64,000 nucleotides of DNA from an uncultured Gammaproteobacteria bacterium (GTDB lineage Bacteria; Pseudomonadota; Gammaproteobacteria; HK1). The notes under the pieces were generated by a model, which was not told the DNA's origin, searched no databases, and saw only the letters and a list, made by a program, of their open reading frames with translations. The stretch is from positions 310,001 through 374,000 of the forward strand of contig OY282378.1 of NCBI GenBank assembly GCA_958295835.1, in the 5' to 3' direction. Of the stretch, positions 1 through 8,519 are shown piece after piece (position 1 is the stretch's first letter; each line of letters opens with the position of its first letter). A program made the translations under genes and the position numbers.

Positions 1-298
1 TATGGCGTGTCCGCGGGATCACGCGGCGGCGGATGGTACTACAGCGCTTGCGTCAGGCGTACCTCGGTAGCACCCGGCGGTCGCGCACCCGGTGAGCGGC
101 GACCGCAAGCGCGGTCGCTTGGCGATTCCGCTACGCGGAATCGCGGGCGCTCCGGTCAGTGTCGTAGACGGGCGAGGAACAGTCTTGTTCCATACAAGCC
201 ATGATGGCGGCCATGCCCCCTCGCGGTCGCGGAGGAAACATTGCGCCGCCCGGTTGTGGGGACCATTTCTGGGGTCGGGATACGGCGAGGGTCAAGAT
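1..298. other. Left-edge region without a recognised gene
   Basis: An open frame runs through this stretch into the amidohydrolase gene, but its translation is arginine-rich and unlike that family before residue 1 at position 299. No conserved product was recognised on either strand. The notable structure is the pair of perfect hairpins at 99-144. Confidence 0.5.
99..144. repeat. Two adjacent perfect hairpins (REP-like)
   Basis: Positions 99-106 (GCGACCGC) pair with 111-118 (GCGGTCGC) across a 4-base gap. Positions 122-131 (GCGATTCCGC) pair perfectly with 135-144 across a 3-base loop. The two stems are three bases apart. This arrangement resembles repetitive extragenic palindromes, or a terminator of a gene left of the window. 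No T-tract follows on either strand. Confidence 0.5.
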
Positions 299-1645
299 AT
301 GGTGAGGACCTGGATACGAAACCCGCTGGCCATCCTGGCCGGTGACGAGGCGGCGGGCGGCCTCGTCGTCGAGGGAGACCGCATCGCCGAATGCCTGGTC
401 GCCGGCGCCGCGCCCGCCACGCCCTGCGATCACACCTTCGACGCCTCCGGGCACGTCGTGCTGCCGGGACTGATCAACACGCATCACCACTTCTACCAGA
501 CCCTGACGCGCGCCTGCCGCCCCGCCCTCGGCAAGGAGCTGTTCGACTGGCTCGAGGCCCTCTATCCGATCTGGGCGAGGTTGACCCCGGATCAGCTCGA
601 CGTTGCGACGCGGCTCGCGCTGGCCGAGCTGCTGCTCTCCGGTTGCACGACCGCGGCGGACCACCACTACGTCTTCCCGCAAGGGCTCGAAGACGCCGTG
701 GACGTCCAGGCCGCGGCCGCCCGGGACATGGGGATGCGGGTGACGCTGGCGCGCGGGTCCATGAACCTGTCGGTCGAGGACGGCGGCCTGCCGCCCCCGT
801 CCGTGGTCCAGGACGCCGAGACCATCCTCGCCGACAGCGAGCGGGTGATCGACGCCTTCCACGAACCGGGGGAAGGCGCGTTCGTCCGGATCGCCCTCGC
901 GCCCTGCTCGCCGTTTTCCGTGACGCGGGAGATCATGCGCGATACCGCGCGTCTCGCCGAAGAAAAGGACGTCCGCCTGCATACCCATCTCGCGGAGACC
1001 GTGGACGAGAACGCGTTCTGCGAGCACACGTTCGGATGCCGTCCGCTCGACTATCTCGAAGACACGGGCTGGCTGGGCGATCGGACCTGGCTCGCCCACG
1101 GCATCCACTTCACGCCGGAAGAGATCGAACGCCTGGGACGCGCCGGGACCGGCATTACCCACTGCCCCGGCTCCAACATGGTGCTCGCCTCGGGGCTGTG
1201 CCCGGCCGTGGATCTGGCGGCGGCCGGGGCGCCGGTCGGCCTCGGCGTGGACGGCTCCGCGTCCGAGGATGCATCGAACCTGATGCAGGAGGTGCGCCAG
1301 GCACTACAGGTGCAGCGCCTGCGCTACGGCGCGGCCCGCATCGGCCATGCGGACGTGCTGCACTGGGCGACCGCCGGCTCGGCGGCCTGCCTCGGCCGCG
1401 ACGACGTCGGGCGGATCGCACCCGGCAGGCAGGCCGACCTGGCCCTCTTCAAGCTGGACGAGCCGCGCTTCTCGGGGGCGGGAGATCCGCTGGCCGCCCT
1501 CGTCCTGTGCGGCGCCCATCGCGCCGACCGGGTCATGGTCGGCGGCGCGTGGCGGGTGATCGAGGGGCAGGTCGTCGATCTCGACCTGGAAGCCCTGATG
1601 GCGCGCCATTGCGAAGCGGCGCGGGAGATGGCGCGGGTCTCGTGA
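299..1645 (+). CDS. 8-oxoguanine deaminase-like amidohydrolase
   Basis: A 448-residue cytosolic metal-dependent hydrolase of the amidohydrolase superfamily, closest in pattern to 8-oxoguanine deaminase and AtzB-type enzymes, which deaminate or dechlorinate purine- or triazine-like rings. Visible features are the first-strand metal site THHH (residues 61-64), a second His site in HTHLAET, the HGIHF motif, and the conserved aspartate in VDGSASED. The ATG at 299 is preferred because the beta-sandwich N-terminus typical of the family starts there; the frame stays open further upstream but that part is not family-like. Substrate choice within the superfamily (8-oxoguanine, guanine, hydroxyatrazine) cannot be fixed from sequence alone. 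It stands alone as a single gene. Confidence 0.8.
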   Translation: MVRTWIRNPLAILAGDEAAGGLVVEGDRIAECLVAGAAPATPCDHTFDASGHVVLPGLINTHHHFYQTLTRACRPALGKELFDWLEALYPIWARLTPDQLDVATRLALAELLLSGCTTAADHHYVFPQGLEDAVDVQAAAARDMGMRVTLARGSMNLSVEDGGLPPPSVVQDAETILADSERVIDAFHEPGEGAFVRIALAPCSPFSVTREIMRDTARLAEEKDVRLHTHLAETVDENAFCEHTFGCRPLDYLEDTGWLGDRTWLAHGIHFTPEEIERLGRAGTGITHCPGSNMVLASGLCPAVDLAAAGAPVGLGVDGSASEDASNLMQEVRQALQVQRLRYGAARIGHADVLHWATAGSAACLGRDDVGRIAPGRQADLALFKLDEPRFSGAGDPLAALVLCGAHRADRVMVGGAWRVIEGQVVDLDLEALMARHCEAAREMARVS

Positions 1646-1662
1646 CCGGAGCCGGCTCCGGT
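1645..1662. terminator. Perfect palindrome overlapping the deaminase stop
   Basis: An 18-base perfect palindrome (core CCGGAGCCGGCTCCGG) begins on the last base of the stop codon. A GC-rich hairpin here could end transcription, but no T-run follows, so this is only a candidate. Confidence 0.35.
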
Positions 1663-1853
1663 GTTGGCCGGCCCGGATGCCGGCCGTAGCGCGCGCCGGA
1701 ACAGAAAGGCCGCAGGCGGCTACCGGACCGGCAACTCCCGTGCACAGGACGGATCATGCAGCGTGATCCTGGACAAACCGGCCGACCGCAGCAATCACGT
1801 GCGCCGACGCAACGGCGGCCTCCCCGCCTGCAAGACGGTTCCGAAACTTCCGT

Positions 1854-2557
1854 TTATCCCGTATTTCTCCCGCGCTTCGCCTTCGGCGCGATGACGGCCT
1901 CAATCCCCTGCACTGCCAGGAATTGACGAATGGCATTGCTGTCATATGCCTTGTCCATCACCACCGCCCCCAGCCCAGGCAACGCTGGCGCCCCCTTCCA
2001 CACCGACTCGAATCCCACCGCATCATTGCGCTGTCCACCGGTCAGCACGAACGACACCCCGGTACGCTCGTCCGTGCAGGCCGCGTGCAGCTTGGTGGAG
2101 AACCCACCGGTCGTTGCGAAAGGCGGCCCGGAGCCTGGGCTTGTTGCCCCCGTTTTTTTGACGCTCCGGCGGCGTGCTGATGTGCATGCACAACGGTCGA
2201 ATCGATGAACAGCTCGCTGAGCTGGTCATCGTCGATGTTCTGGAATCGATGCCAGAGCCGCTCCCACAGGCCGCCCTCTTCCCAACGGCGAAAGCGATGA
2301 TAGACGGCATTCCAGTGGCCGAACTCGTCGGGCAGGTCCCGCCAAGGGGTCCCGGTGCGGGCCTGGTGCAGGACAGCTTCGATGAACATCCGGTCGCTGA
2401 GCCTCGGCGGGCTGCCGGCGGCGTGCTTGAGTTCCCGGAGCACGGGTTCGATTGTCGACCACAGAGCATCGCTGATGAGCAAGCGCAAAGCTATGAATGT
2501 TCTCCGAAGAACATCGACAGAGAACAATTGTCCAGAATTCCATGAATTCATCAACAC
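1854..2557 (-). pseudogene. IS5-family (IS427-like) transposase relic
   Basis: The first frame (2557 down to about 2110) matches the N-terminal half of IS5-family transposases: SDALWSTIEPVL near the start, then TPWRDLP, GHWNAVYHRFRRW and the catalytic region LFIDSTVVHAHQH. The second half reads in another frame (GGFSTKLHAACTDERTG, then LTGGQRND and the second catalytic Asp in VMDKAYDS) and stops at 1854 just after PKAKRG, so the YREK-type C-terminal part is missing. A run of seven A (coding strand, opposite 2153-2159) sits where IS427-group elements use programmed -1 frameshifting, but a further frame change nearby and the missing 3' end show decay. No inverted terminal repeats were identified. 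Confidence 0.8.
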
Positions 2558-2661
2558 GGCCTAGATCGGGCGGCGATACCCGCCGTCACCCGCATCGCTT
2601 CGCCGGCGGAACCCTCGGGTCCGCTACCGATTCTTTCGTACGACCTCGGACCGCCTTGCCG

Positions 2662-2982
2662 TCAGGCGCTTTCCCGCGCCTTGCCGCCGAGGCACTTCGG
2701 GGATTCCGGGGCGGTGGCGGTCCGGGCCCAGGCATCCTCGGTATAGGTATGCACCGCCAGCGCGTGTACCCCGCCACGCAGCTCGTCGTCCACCGCCCTG
2801 AACACCATGCGGTGTTGCGCGACCCGCGGCTTGCCGGCGAAGGCGCCGGAGACGATAACGACCTTGAAATGGGTCTCGGAGCCGGCGGGCACGTTGTGCT
2901 GGCCGCTCTCGTTCACCACATCGAGATGCACCGGCGCCAGCGCCCCGGTGAGCTTCTCGCGAAGACGTTGCTCTACGACCAT
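2662..2982 (-). CDS. BolA family protein
   Basis: A 106-residue protein with the BolA fold. The N-terminal helix is VEQRLREKLTGAL, followed by the family's conserved strand pattern VVNESGQHNVP and THFKVVIVS, a region HRMVFRAVDDEL, and a C-terminal ALAVHTYTEDAW. BolA proteins act in the cytosol with monothiol glutaredoxins in iron-sulfur cluster trafficking, or as morphogenes and regulators. The ATG at 2982 is chosen because the family begins with this helix; the open frame continues upstream with low-complexity Pro/Gly/Ala sequence that does not belong. It lies downstream of an Atm1-type ABC exporter on the same strand, and that family is also linked to iron-sulfur or thiol export, so a functional link is plausible but inferred. 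Confidence 0.85.
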   Translation of the reverse strand: MVVEQRLREKLTGALAPVHLDVVNESGQHNVPAGSETHFKVVIVSGAFAGKPRVAQHRMVFRAVDDELRGGVHALAVHTYTEDAWARTATAPESPKCLGGKARESA

Positions 2983-3278
2983 CGCAGCTTCCCATCCGTC
3001 GCTTCGATACCCGGCAAGAATACGGGACCAGCCGCCTCGCGGGAACCTCGCCGCGGATTCGTCCAGGGTGATTTCATCCCGGCCGACCCGCAGCCCGGAT
3101 GCGGGCATGGAAGGGACCGCTCCCGGGGACGGGGCTCCTGGAGACGGCGCTCCTGCGGATGCGCCGTCCCAGGACACGCGGTTCCCGGACGCCGGCGCTC
3201 CCGGCCCACGCCGTTTCCGGGAAACGCACGGCCCCCCGCGTTCATCACCATCCGTCCCTCGGCGCCGGCTCCGCCGAG

Positions 3279-5228
3279 TCAGGTATCTTCCCGAAACGAA
3301 GCCCGCGCTTCGCCCACGACCGCGGTTTCGGCTGCCGCCGCCTCCGGCGCCGGGACGCCGTCATCGCCGCTCTCCTGCTGGCGACGCCACATCTCGGCGT
3401 ACCGGCCGTCCAGCGCGATCAGCTCGACGTGCCGTCCCCGCTCCACCACACGCCCCGCGTCGAGGACGAGGATCTCGTGGGCATCGACGATCGTGGAGAG
3501 GCGGTGGGCGATGCAAAGCGTCGTGCGTCCGCGCGCCAGCTCGCGGAGGTTGTGCTGGATCTCGCGCTCGGTGGCGGAGTCGAGCGCCGACGTCGCCTCG
3601 TCGAGGACGAGGATCGGCGGGTTCTTCAGCACCGTGCGCGCGATCGCCACGCGCTGCTTCTCGCCCCCCGAGAGCTTCAGTCCCCGCTCGCCCACCACGG
3701 TCTGGTACCCGTCGGGGGTGGAGACGATGAAATCGTGGATGCGGGCGAGCCGCGCCGCGCGCTCGACCTCGGTCGGCGTCGCGCCCGGTCGCCCGTAGGC
3801 GATGTTGTAGTAGATGGTGTCGTTGAACAGCACCGTGTCCTGGGGAACGATGCCGATCGCCGCGCGCAGGCTCGCCTGGGTGACCTCGCGCACGTCCTGC
3901 CCGTCGATCCGCACCGCCCCGCCGTCCGCCTCGTAGAAGCGGAACAGCAGCCGGCTGACCGTGGACTTCCCGGCGCCGGAGGGGCCGACGATCGCCAGCG
4001 TGCGCCCGGCCGGGACCTCGAAGCTCACGTCACCGAGGATCGGCCGGCGGGGGTCGTAACCGAACGCGACGCGGTCGAACTCGATCCGCCCGCCGTCCAC
4101 CGCGAGCGCGCGGGCGCCGGGCGGATCGGTGATCTCCTCGGACTCCCCGAGGAGATCGAACATCTCCTCGATGTCGATGAGCCCCTGCTTGATCTCGCGG
4201 TAGACGAAGCCGAAGAAGCTGAGCGGCTGGTAGAGCTGCATCAGGTAGGTGTTGGCCATCACGAACCCGCCGATGGTCATCGTCCCGGCGACGATCCCCT
4301 GCGCGCAGAGCAGCATGACCGCGGTGAGCCCGCCCGCGATGATCGCGGCCTGGCCGACGTTGAGCAGGGAGAGCGAGACCTGGTTCATCACCGCGGCGCG
4401 CTCGTATCCGCGCAACGCCTCGTCGAGCCGCCTCGCCTCGTGCGCCTCGTTGCCGAAGTACTTGACGGTCTCGAAGTTGAGCAGGCTGTCGATGGCCTTG
4501 GTGCTCGCGCGCCCGTCTTCCCGGTTCATCTCCCGGCGGAATTTGAGCCGCCACTCGGTCACCGTCATGGTGTACGCGATGTAGAGGACCACCACCGCGA
4601 TGGTGGTGAGCGCGATGACCGCGTCGAGCACGTTCCACAGGATGATGAACACGAGGCTCAGCTCGATCACGGTGGGGAAGATCGCGAACAGGCTGAAGCG
4701 CAGCAGGCTCTCGATCGCCCGTGTGCCGCGCTCGATCGAGAGCGACAGCCTCCCCGTCTGCCGCCCGAGGTGGAAGCGCATCGAGAGCGCGTGGAGGTGG
4801 CGGAACACTTCGAGCGCGACGGTGCGGATCGCCCGCTGCGCGACGTTGATGAAGATGGCGTCGCGGGCTTCGTTGAACGCGAGGGAGAGGATTCGCGCCG
4901 CGCCGTAGGCGAGGATGAGGGCCAGCGGCACGGCAACGGCGACGGCGGCACCGCCAGGGACGGCGCCATCGCCGACGATGGCGGGCGAGAGGACGTCCAC
5001 GGCCCGCCCGTAGAACACCGGGATGTACACCGACGCCACCTTCGCCGCCACCAGCGCGGCGAGCGCGAGCAGGACCCGCAGCCGCAGCGACGGCGCCCCG
5101 CTCGGCCAGAGATAGGGCAGCAGCGAGCGCAACGGCTTCCAGCCGCCCGTCGCGCCTTCTTCGGCCACGGGGAATCTCGGACGAGGTCTCACCGGATTTG
5201 TACTCCGTTTCCGTGCACCGTACCGCAT
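3279..5228 (-). CDS. Atm1/HMT1-type ABC exporter (fused TMD-NBD)
   Basis: A 649-residue half-transporter with an N-terminal six-helix transmembrane domain (about residues 35-335) and a C-terminal nucleotide-binding domain (about 370-615). The NBD shows Walker A GPSGAGKST, signature LSGGEKQR, Walker B ILVLDEATSALD and the H-loop in CIAHRLST. The transmembrane domain carries the Atm1-like segment DSLLNFETVKYFGNE. Members work as homodimers in the inner membrane and export glutathione or metal-thiol compounds for iron-sulfur protein maturation or heavy-metal tolerance. Length is normal for the family. The start at 5228 is the most upstream one; the first 25 residues are basic and variable, so a slightly later start is possible. 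BolA follows on the same strand after about 300 bases. Confidence 0.88.
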   Translation of the reverse strand: MRYGARKRSTNPVRPRPRFPVAEEGATGGWKPLRSLLPYLWPSGAPSLRLRVLLALAALVAAKVASVYIPVFYGRAVDVLSPAIVGDGAVPGGAAVAVAVPLALILAYGAARILSLAFNEARDAIFINVAQRAIRTVALEVFRHLHALSMRFHLGRQTGRLSLSIERGTRAIESLLRFSLFAIFPTVIELSLVFIILWNVLDAVIALTTIAVVVLYIAYTMTVTEWRLKFRREMNREDGRASTKAIDSLLNFETVKYFGNEAHEARRLDEALRGYERAAVMNQVSLSLLNVGQAAIIAGGLTAVMLLCAQGIVAGTMTIGGFVMANTYLMQLYQPLSFFGFVYREIKQGLIDIEEMFDLLGESEEITDPPGARALAVDGGRIEFDRVAFGYDPRRPILGDVSFEVPAGRTLAIVGPSGAGKSTVSRLLFRFYEADGGAVRIDGQDVREVTQASLRAAIGIVPQDTVLFNDTIYYNIAYGRPGATPTEVERAARLARIHDFIVSTPDGYQTVVGERGLKLSGGEKQRVAIARTVLKNPPILVLDEATSALDSATEREIQHNLRELARGRTTLCIAHRLSTIVDAHEILVLDAGRVVERGRHVELIALDGRYAEMWRRQQESGDDGVPAPEAAAAETAVVGEARASFREDT

Positions 5229-5326
5229 CTGCGATGCGGGCGTCGCCGCAAGAAACGATTGTCGGGAAAGAGTGGAGTTGACCCGATCTCATGGACCCCT
5301 GACCCTTTGGGGAGGAGGTATCCGCC

Positions 5327-6196
5327 ATGCCGAAATCGAGATCGCAGACCCCGTCGGTCCGACCCCGCGACGCCGCGACCCTGATCGTGATGCGCCGCGC
5401 CCGGCGCGGGCTCGCGTGCCTGATGGGCCGGCGTCGCGAGGACGCGCGGTTCCTGCCCGGTTGCTTCGTGTTTCCCGGCGGCGCGGTGGAGAGCGCGGAT
5501 CGGGTGGCGCGGCCCGCGTCGCGGCTCGATCTCGCGCATCTCGGAGCCATGGGGGTCGGGGGGAACGCCGCCGTCGCGACCGCCCTGGCGACCGCGGCGG
5601 TGCGCGAGACCTGGGAGGAGACCGGGGTCATGATCGCCGCGCCCGGCGACGTCGGCCCCGCACCCGGCGCGACCTTCGACGAGATGCGGCGCCGCGGCGT
5701 CGCGCCCGCGCTCGGCCGCCTCGTCTACCTCGGGCGGGCGATCACCCCGGCAGGCCATCCCATCCGCTTCCACGCCCGGTTCTTTCTCACCTTCGTCGGG
5801 CATGGGCGCGGCGGTCTCCACGGCGATGACTTCGGCGTTGACGGCGCCGGAGACGGTGGCTCCGGTGGTCGCGAGCTTGACGGTGGCGATCCCGGCGGCG
5901 ACAGCTTCGGCGGCGGCGGTCTCGGCAGTGACGATTCGGGCGGAGACAGCTTCGGGGGCAGCCCCGGCGGTGACGGCCACGATAGCTGCCTCGACCTCGG
6001 CGACCTTGGCGGCGACGGCGAGCTCGACCGCCTCTCCTGGGTGCCGCTCGCCGACGTGGCGTCCCTCCCGACCATCGACGTCACCCGCTTCATGGCCGGG
6101 TTCGCGGGCGAGATCATGGATTCCGTCCACCCCCGTTCCATCGGCCGGCCAGTGTTCTCGATGCGCGGCCCGCATCGCCTGATCCGCTATCTCTGA
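5327..6196 (+). CDS. NUDIX hydrolase with Gly/Asp-rich insert
   Basis: A 289-residue NUDIX protein of the NUDT19/RNPP-like type. The Nudix box is split as in that subfamily: FPGGAVES, then about 30 residues, then the RETWEETGV core that binds the divalent metal. Such enzymes cleave nucleoside diphosphate derivatives such as CoA or dinucleotides; the substrate is unknown here. Residues about 165-235 form an unusual glycine, aspartate and serine-rich stretch with imperfect short repeats (GGDSFGG occurs twice), inserted just before the C-terminal segment RLSWVPLADVASLPTID. The rest resumes normal family sequence. A strong ribosome-binding site (GGGGAGGAGG) precedes the ATG. It is divergent from the ABC exporter gene, about 100 bases away. 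Confidence 0.82.
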   Translation: MPKSRSQTPSVRPRDAATLIVMRRARRGLACLMGRRREDARFLPGCFVFPGGAVESADRVARPASRLDLAHLGAMGVGGNAAVATALATAAVRETWEETGVMIAAPGDVGPAPGATFDEMRRRGVAPALGRLVYLGRAITPAGHPIRFHARFFLTFVGHGRGGLHGDDFGVDGAGDGGSGGRELDGGDPGGDSFGGGGLGSDDSGGDSFGGSPGGDGHDSCLDLGDLGGDGELDRLSWVPLADVASLPTIDVTRFMAGFAGEIMDSVHPRSIGRPVFSMRGPHRLIRYL

Positions 6197-6632
6197 AGTT
6201 CGATCCCGCGCGGGGAGGGAGGCGAGCGCGCAATCTCGCGGGCGAGAGCGCGGGCGAACTCGCAGGCGGAATCGAAACGAGAGGACGCTACGGTCCGGCG
6301 CGTGATGGTCAGAGCAGCTTGAGCGCCGCGGCGATGAGGCCGTTTGCCGCGACGGCGGCGAGCGATTCGGAACGGCATCCCACATATGATGTGTATTGGC
6401 TACATAGCTGATGGAGCGGCGCAATTCCGGAGGGAGAATGGCAGAATCATCCGAACCCCGCTGTTGCGCTACGGAGTCGACACGAACAATACCGATTGCT
6501 TCTGGCGCGAGCTGAAACAAAATCGCCTGTATCTGGCCAAATCGAGCACGGACTAAAACCGAAACCTCGCGGATGTTGCCGTCCGGCATGTGGCGGCGAG
6601 AGCGGCGATAGTCTGAGCAGGAGAAACGAATC
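6197..6632. other. Intergenic stretch without a supported gene
   Basis: This 436-base stretch has only short open frames with no recognisable product. A short minus-strand peptide ending at 6310 (AAVAANGLIAAALKLL) is helical and could be the tail of a lost gene. A Shine-Dalgarno-like GGAGGGAG precedes an ATG near 6438, but that frame stops after 19 codons. Confidence 0.4.
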
Positions 6633-6863
6633 ATGGGAACGCTGACCAGGATCACTCTTGATCCGGCCGTCATGGGCGGCAAGGCAGGCATTCGGGGTCT
6701 CCGCGTCACGGTCGGGACCGTGGTGGGCCTCCTGGCGGCAGGCAGGTCTCCTGACGATATTCTCAAGGCATATCCCTATCTTGAACGCCAGGATATCGAT
6801 GAGGCTCTCGCCTACGCCGCGTGGAGGGTCGAGGAGCGGGAAGTTCCGCTGGCACGCCCATGA
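6633..6863 (+). CDS. DUF433 antitoxin-type protein
   Basis: A 76-residue protein matching the DUF433 pattern: an N-terminal ITLDPAVMGGKAGIRGLRV, then TVVGLLAAGRSPDDI and LKAYPYLERQDIDEAL, a helix-turn-helix-like fold. DUF433 proteins are commonly paired with DUF5615 PIN-like proteins and are considered antitoxins that bind their own promoter. Its stop codon overlaps the start of the next gene in ATGA at 6860-6863, so translation was coupled. GGAG precedes the start at a suitable distance. The partner toxin is broken, so this antitoxin is probably orphaned. Confidence 0.75.
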   Translation: MGTLTRITLDPAVMGGKAGIRGLRVTVGTVVGLLAAGRSPDDILKAYPYLERQDIDEALAYAAWRVEEREVPLARP

Positions 6864-7163
6864 GCGTCAACCTCCTGGTCGACATGAATTTGTCGCCCGA
6901 TTGGGTTCCCATTCTGAACGACCACGGGTGGCCGGCAATCCATTGGTCCGCGGTAGGGGATACCCGCGCCAGCGACCGGACCGAGCGTACTTCAGATCCG
7001 TGCACAGGATATATTGCCGGATTCTCTGGAAGATGTAGTCACCGCGGCCCTGAAGCAGCACGACGCTGACTTGGCTTCCGGTGCGGTGGTTGTCGTTGAC
7101 GAGAGCAGGACTCGAGTTCGCATCCTCCCGATATCGAGAGTCGCCGGGCAAGTCAGGGAGTGA
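6860..7163 (+). pseudogene. DUF5615 PIN-like toxin with internal deletion
   Basis: The N-terminal part (LLVDMNLSPDWVPIL, then IHWSAVGDTRASD) is typical of DUF5615 PIN-like nucleases and includes the first acidic site. After about 40 residues the family sequence jumps, and the C-terminal part (SVLQIRAQDILPDSLEDVV to the stop at 7161) continues in another frame from about 6981. The middle portion that holds the second catalytic aspartates (the THDLDF region of the family) is missing. The gene has therefore suffered an internal deletion with loss of frame, and the product cannot be an active nuclease. It forms a toxin-antitoxin remnant with the overlapping DUF433 gene. Confidence 0.75.
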
Positions 7164-7336
7164 GCTCGGACCAATGGCCCGGCTCTATCCCGGGCATCGC
7201 GGGCCTGAACGCCGCGCAGAAGTGGTTCGCGGACCTCGGCCGCGCCCGGCCCGGCGCCGCTCCCGACGCCGATTACGCCACGGCGTGCGGGCACGCGCTC
7301 GCCCACATCGAGTCCGTGTGTGATCGGGCGAATTGA
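7160..7336 (+). pseudogene. Coding-like fragment, product unrecognised
   Basis: A 58-codon frame opened by GTG at 7160 and closed by TGA at 7336. Nearly all third codon positions are G or C, as in real genes here, and the peptide (AAQKWFADLGRARPG and ACGHALAHIESVCDRAN) looks like a natural C-terminus. No family was recognised and there is no proper ribosome-binding site. It is most likely the 3' remnant of a lost gene. Confidence 0.3.
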
Positions 7337-7369
7337 TCGAGATGTCCGACTCGGCGGCGATGGCTCCCG

Positions 7370-8323
7370 TCATCGGCCAGCAGGAACGGAGGCGATGGCC
7401 GACGCGCCCGCGAGCGTGTAGCGCGCATCGGCCGACGGAGACCCGCCGCACGTCACCACCCCCTGTTCGACCAGGTGGATGATCGTCGAGAGCACCGAGC
7501 GCGCCGCGGCCGGGTGCATCCCGGCCGGGAGGTCGTGGTACATCCGCTTCACCATCGCGGGGATGGTGTCGAGCCCGTCGCGCAGGCACGCCTCGACTTC
7601 GCGTGCCCGCCGGCGGCGGTGTTCGATGAGCGATTCGACGAACGGCCCGGGGTCGCGGATCGGCGCTCCGTGGGTGGGCCAGTACACCCGGTCGCCGTCT
7701 CCGAGCAACCGCTCCAGGCTCGCGATGTAGTCGCCCATATGGCCGTCCGGCGGCGACACGATGGTGGTGGACCAGCCCATCACGTGGTCGCCGCAGAACA
7801 GCGCCCGCTCCTCGCGCAGCCGGTAGCACACGTGGTTGGAGGTGTGGCCGGGGGTGTGGACGCATTCGAAGCTGAAACCGTCGCAGTCGATGACGTCCCC
7901 GTCGCGCACCGTGACGTCGGGCGCGAACTCGAAGTCCGCGCCTTCCTCGACTTCCTCGCCCGTTCCGGCCGTCTCCTCCCCTGGCCTCCCCGAGCCGTGC
8001 GGCCCGAATCCGCAGGTCGGAGCGGAGGTGAAGCGACGCAGCAGCGTGCAGCCGGGCGAATGATCCCGGTGCGTGTGGGTGACGAGCACGTGGGTGACGG
8101 TCTCGCCCCGCAGCGCGCCGGCTAGCGCCTCGATGTGCTCTTCGAGGGCCGGGCCGGGGTCGATGACCGCGACCCGTCCGCGCCCCACCACGTAGGTGCC
8201 GGTGCCGTGGAACGTGAACGGGCTCGGATTGCGGGCGATCAGGCGCCGCACGTCAGGCGCGACGGTTTCCAGCACTCCGTATTCGAAGTCGAGGTTGCGG
8301 TTGAACCGGATGTCCGACGGCAT
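7370..8323 (-). CDS. MBL-fold metallo-hydrolase (LACTB2-like)
   Basis: A 317-residue cytosolic protein with the metallo-beta-lactamase fold. The two-metal site is intact: THTHRDHSPG (HxHxDH), a later His in CVHTPGHTSNH, an Asp in LFCGDHVMGW and a final His in WPTHGAP. A C-terminal winged-helix-like domain (about residues 225-305, including MVKRMYHDLPAGMHPAAARS) is typical of the LACTB2/RNase-like or glyoxalase II-like subgroup. The exact substrate cannot be inferred. Length and domain order are normal, apart from a short Gly/Glu-rich insertion around residues 108-125. It is divergent from the LOG-family gene. Confidence 0.85.
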   Translation of the reverse strand: MPSDIRFNRNLDFEYGVLETVAPDVRRLIARNPSPFTFHGTGTYVVGRGRVAVIDPGPALEEHIEALAGALRGETVTHVLVTHTHRDHSPGCTLLRRFTSAPTCGFGPHGSGRPGEETAGTGEEVEEGADFEFAPDVTVRDGDVIDCDGFSFECVHTPGHTSNHVCYRLREERALFCGDHVMGWSTTIVSPPDGHMGDYIASLERLLGDGDRVYWPTHGAPIRDPGPFVESLIEHRRRRAREVEACLRDGLDTIPAMVKRMYHDLPAGMHPAAARSVLSTIIHLVEQGVVTCGGSPSADARYTLAGASAIASVPAGR

Positions 8324-8519
8324 CGATTCTTCCTCGCTGCTTCTTCGCGAGTTCGGCCCGTCCGCCGCCGGCGCGCGGCAGGATGCGGGCGCGTCGCGCA
8401 GATGGTACGCATTCGTGCCTGTCCGCGCAGGGCGCCATTGCGTTCAGGCAAGCAGTGCGCTTAGCGTGCGAGCCGACGGCTGGAACACACCAGCGGCATT
8501 GAACGGAGGCTTGGCCGGC

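Noticed and set aside
3099..5384. A 761-codon plus-strand open frame across the ABC exporter
   Set aside because: It is antisense to a gene with complete ABC motifs. Its translation is Arg/Glu/Asp-rich low complexity, typical of the shadow frame in high-GC DNA.
5860..6000. Short repeats in the NUDIX gene as a CRISPR or tandem-repeat array
   Set aside because: The units are irregular, in frame and coding for Gly/Asp; there is no spacer pattern.
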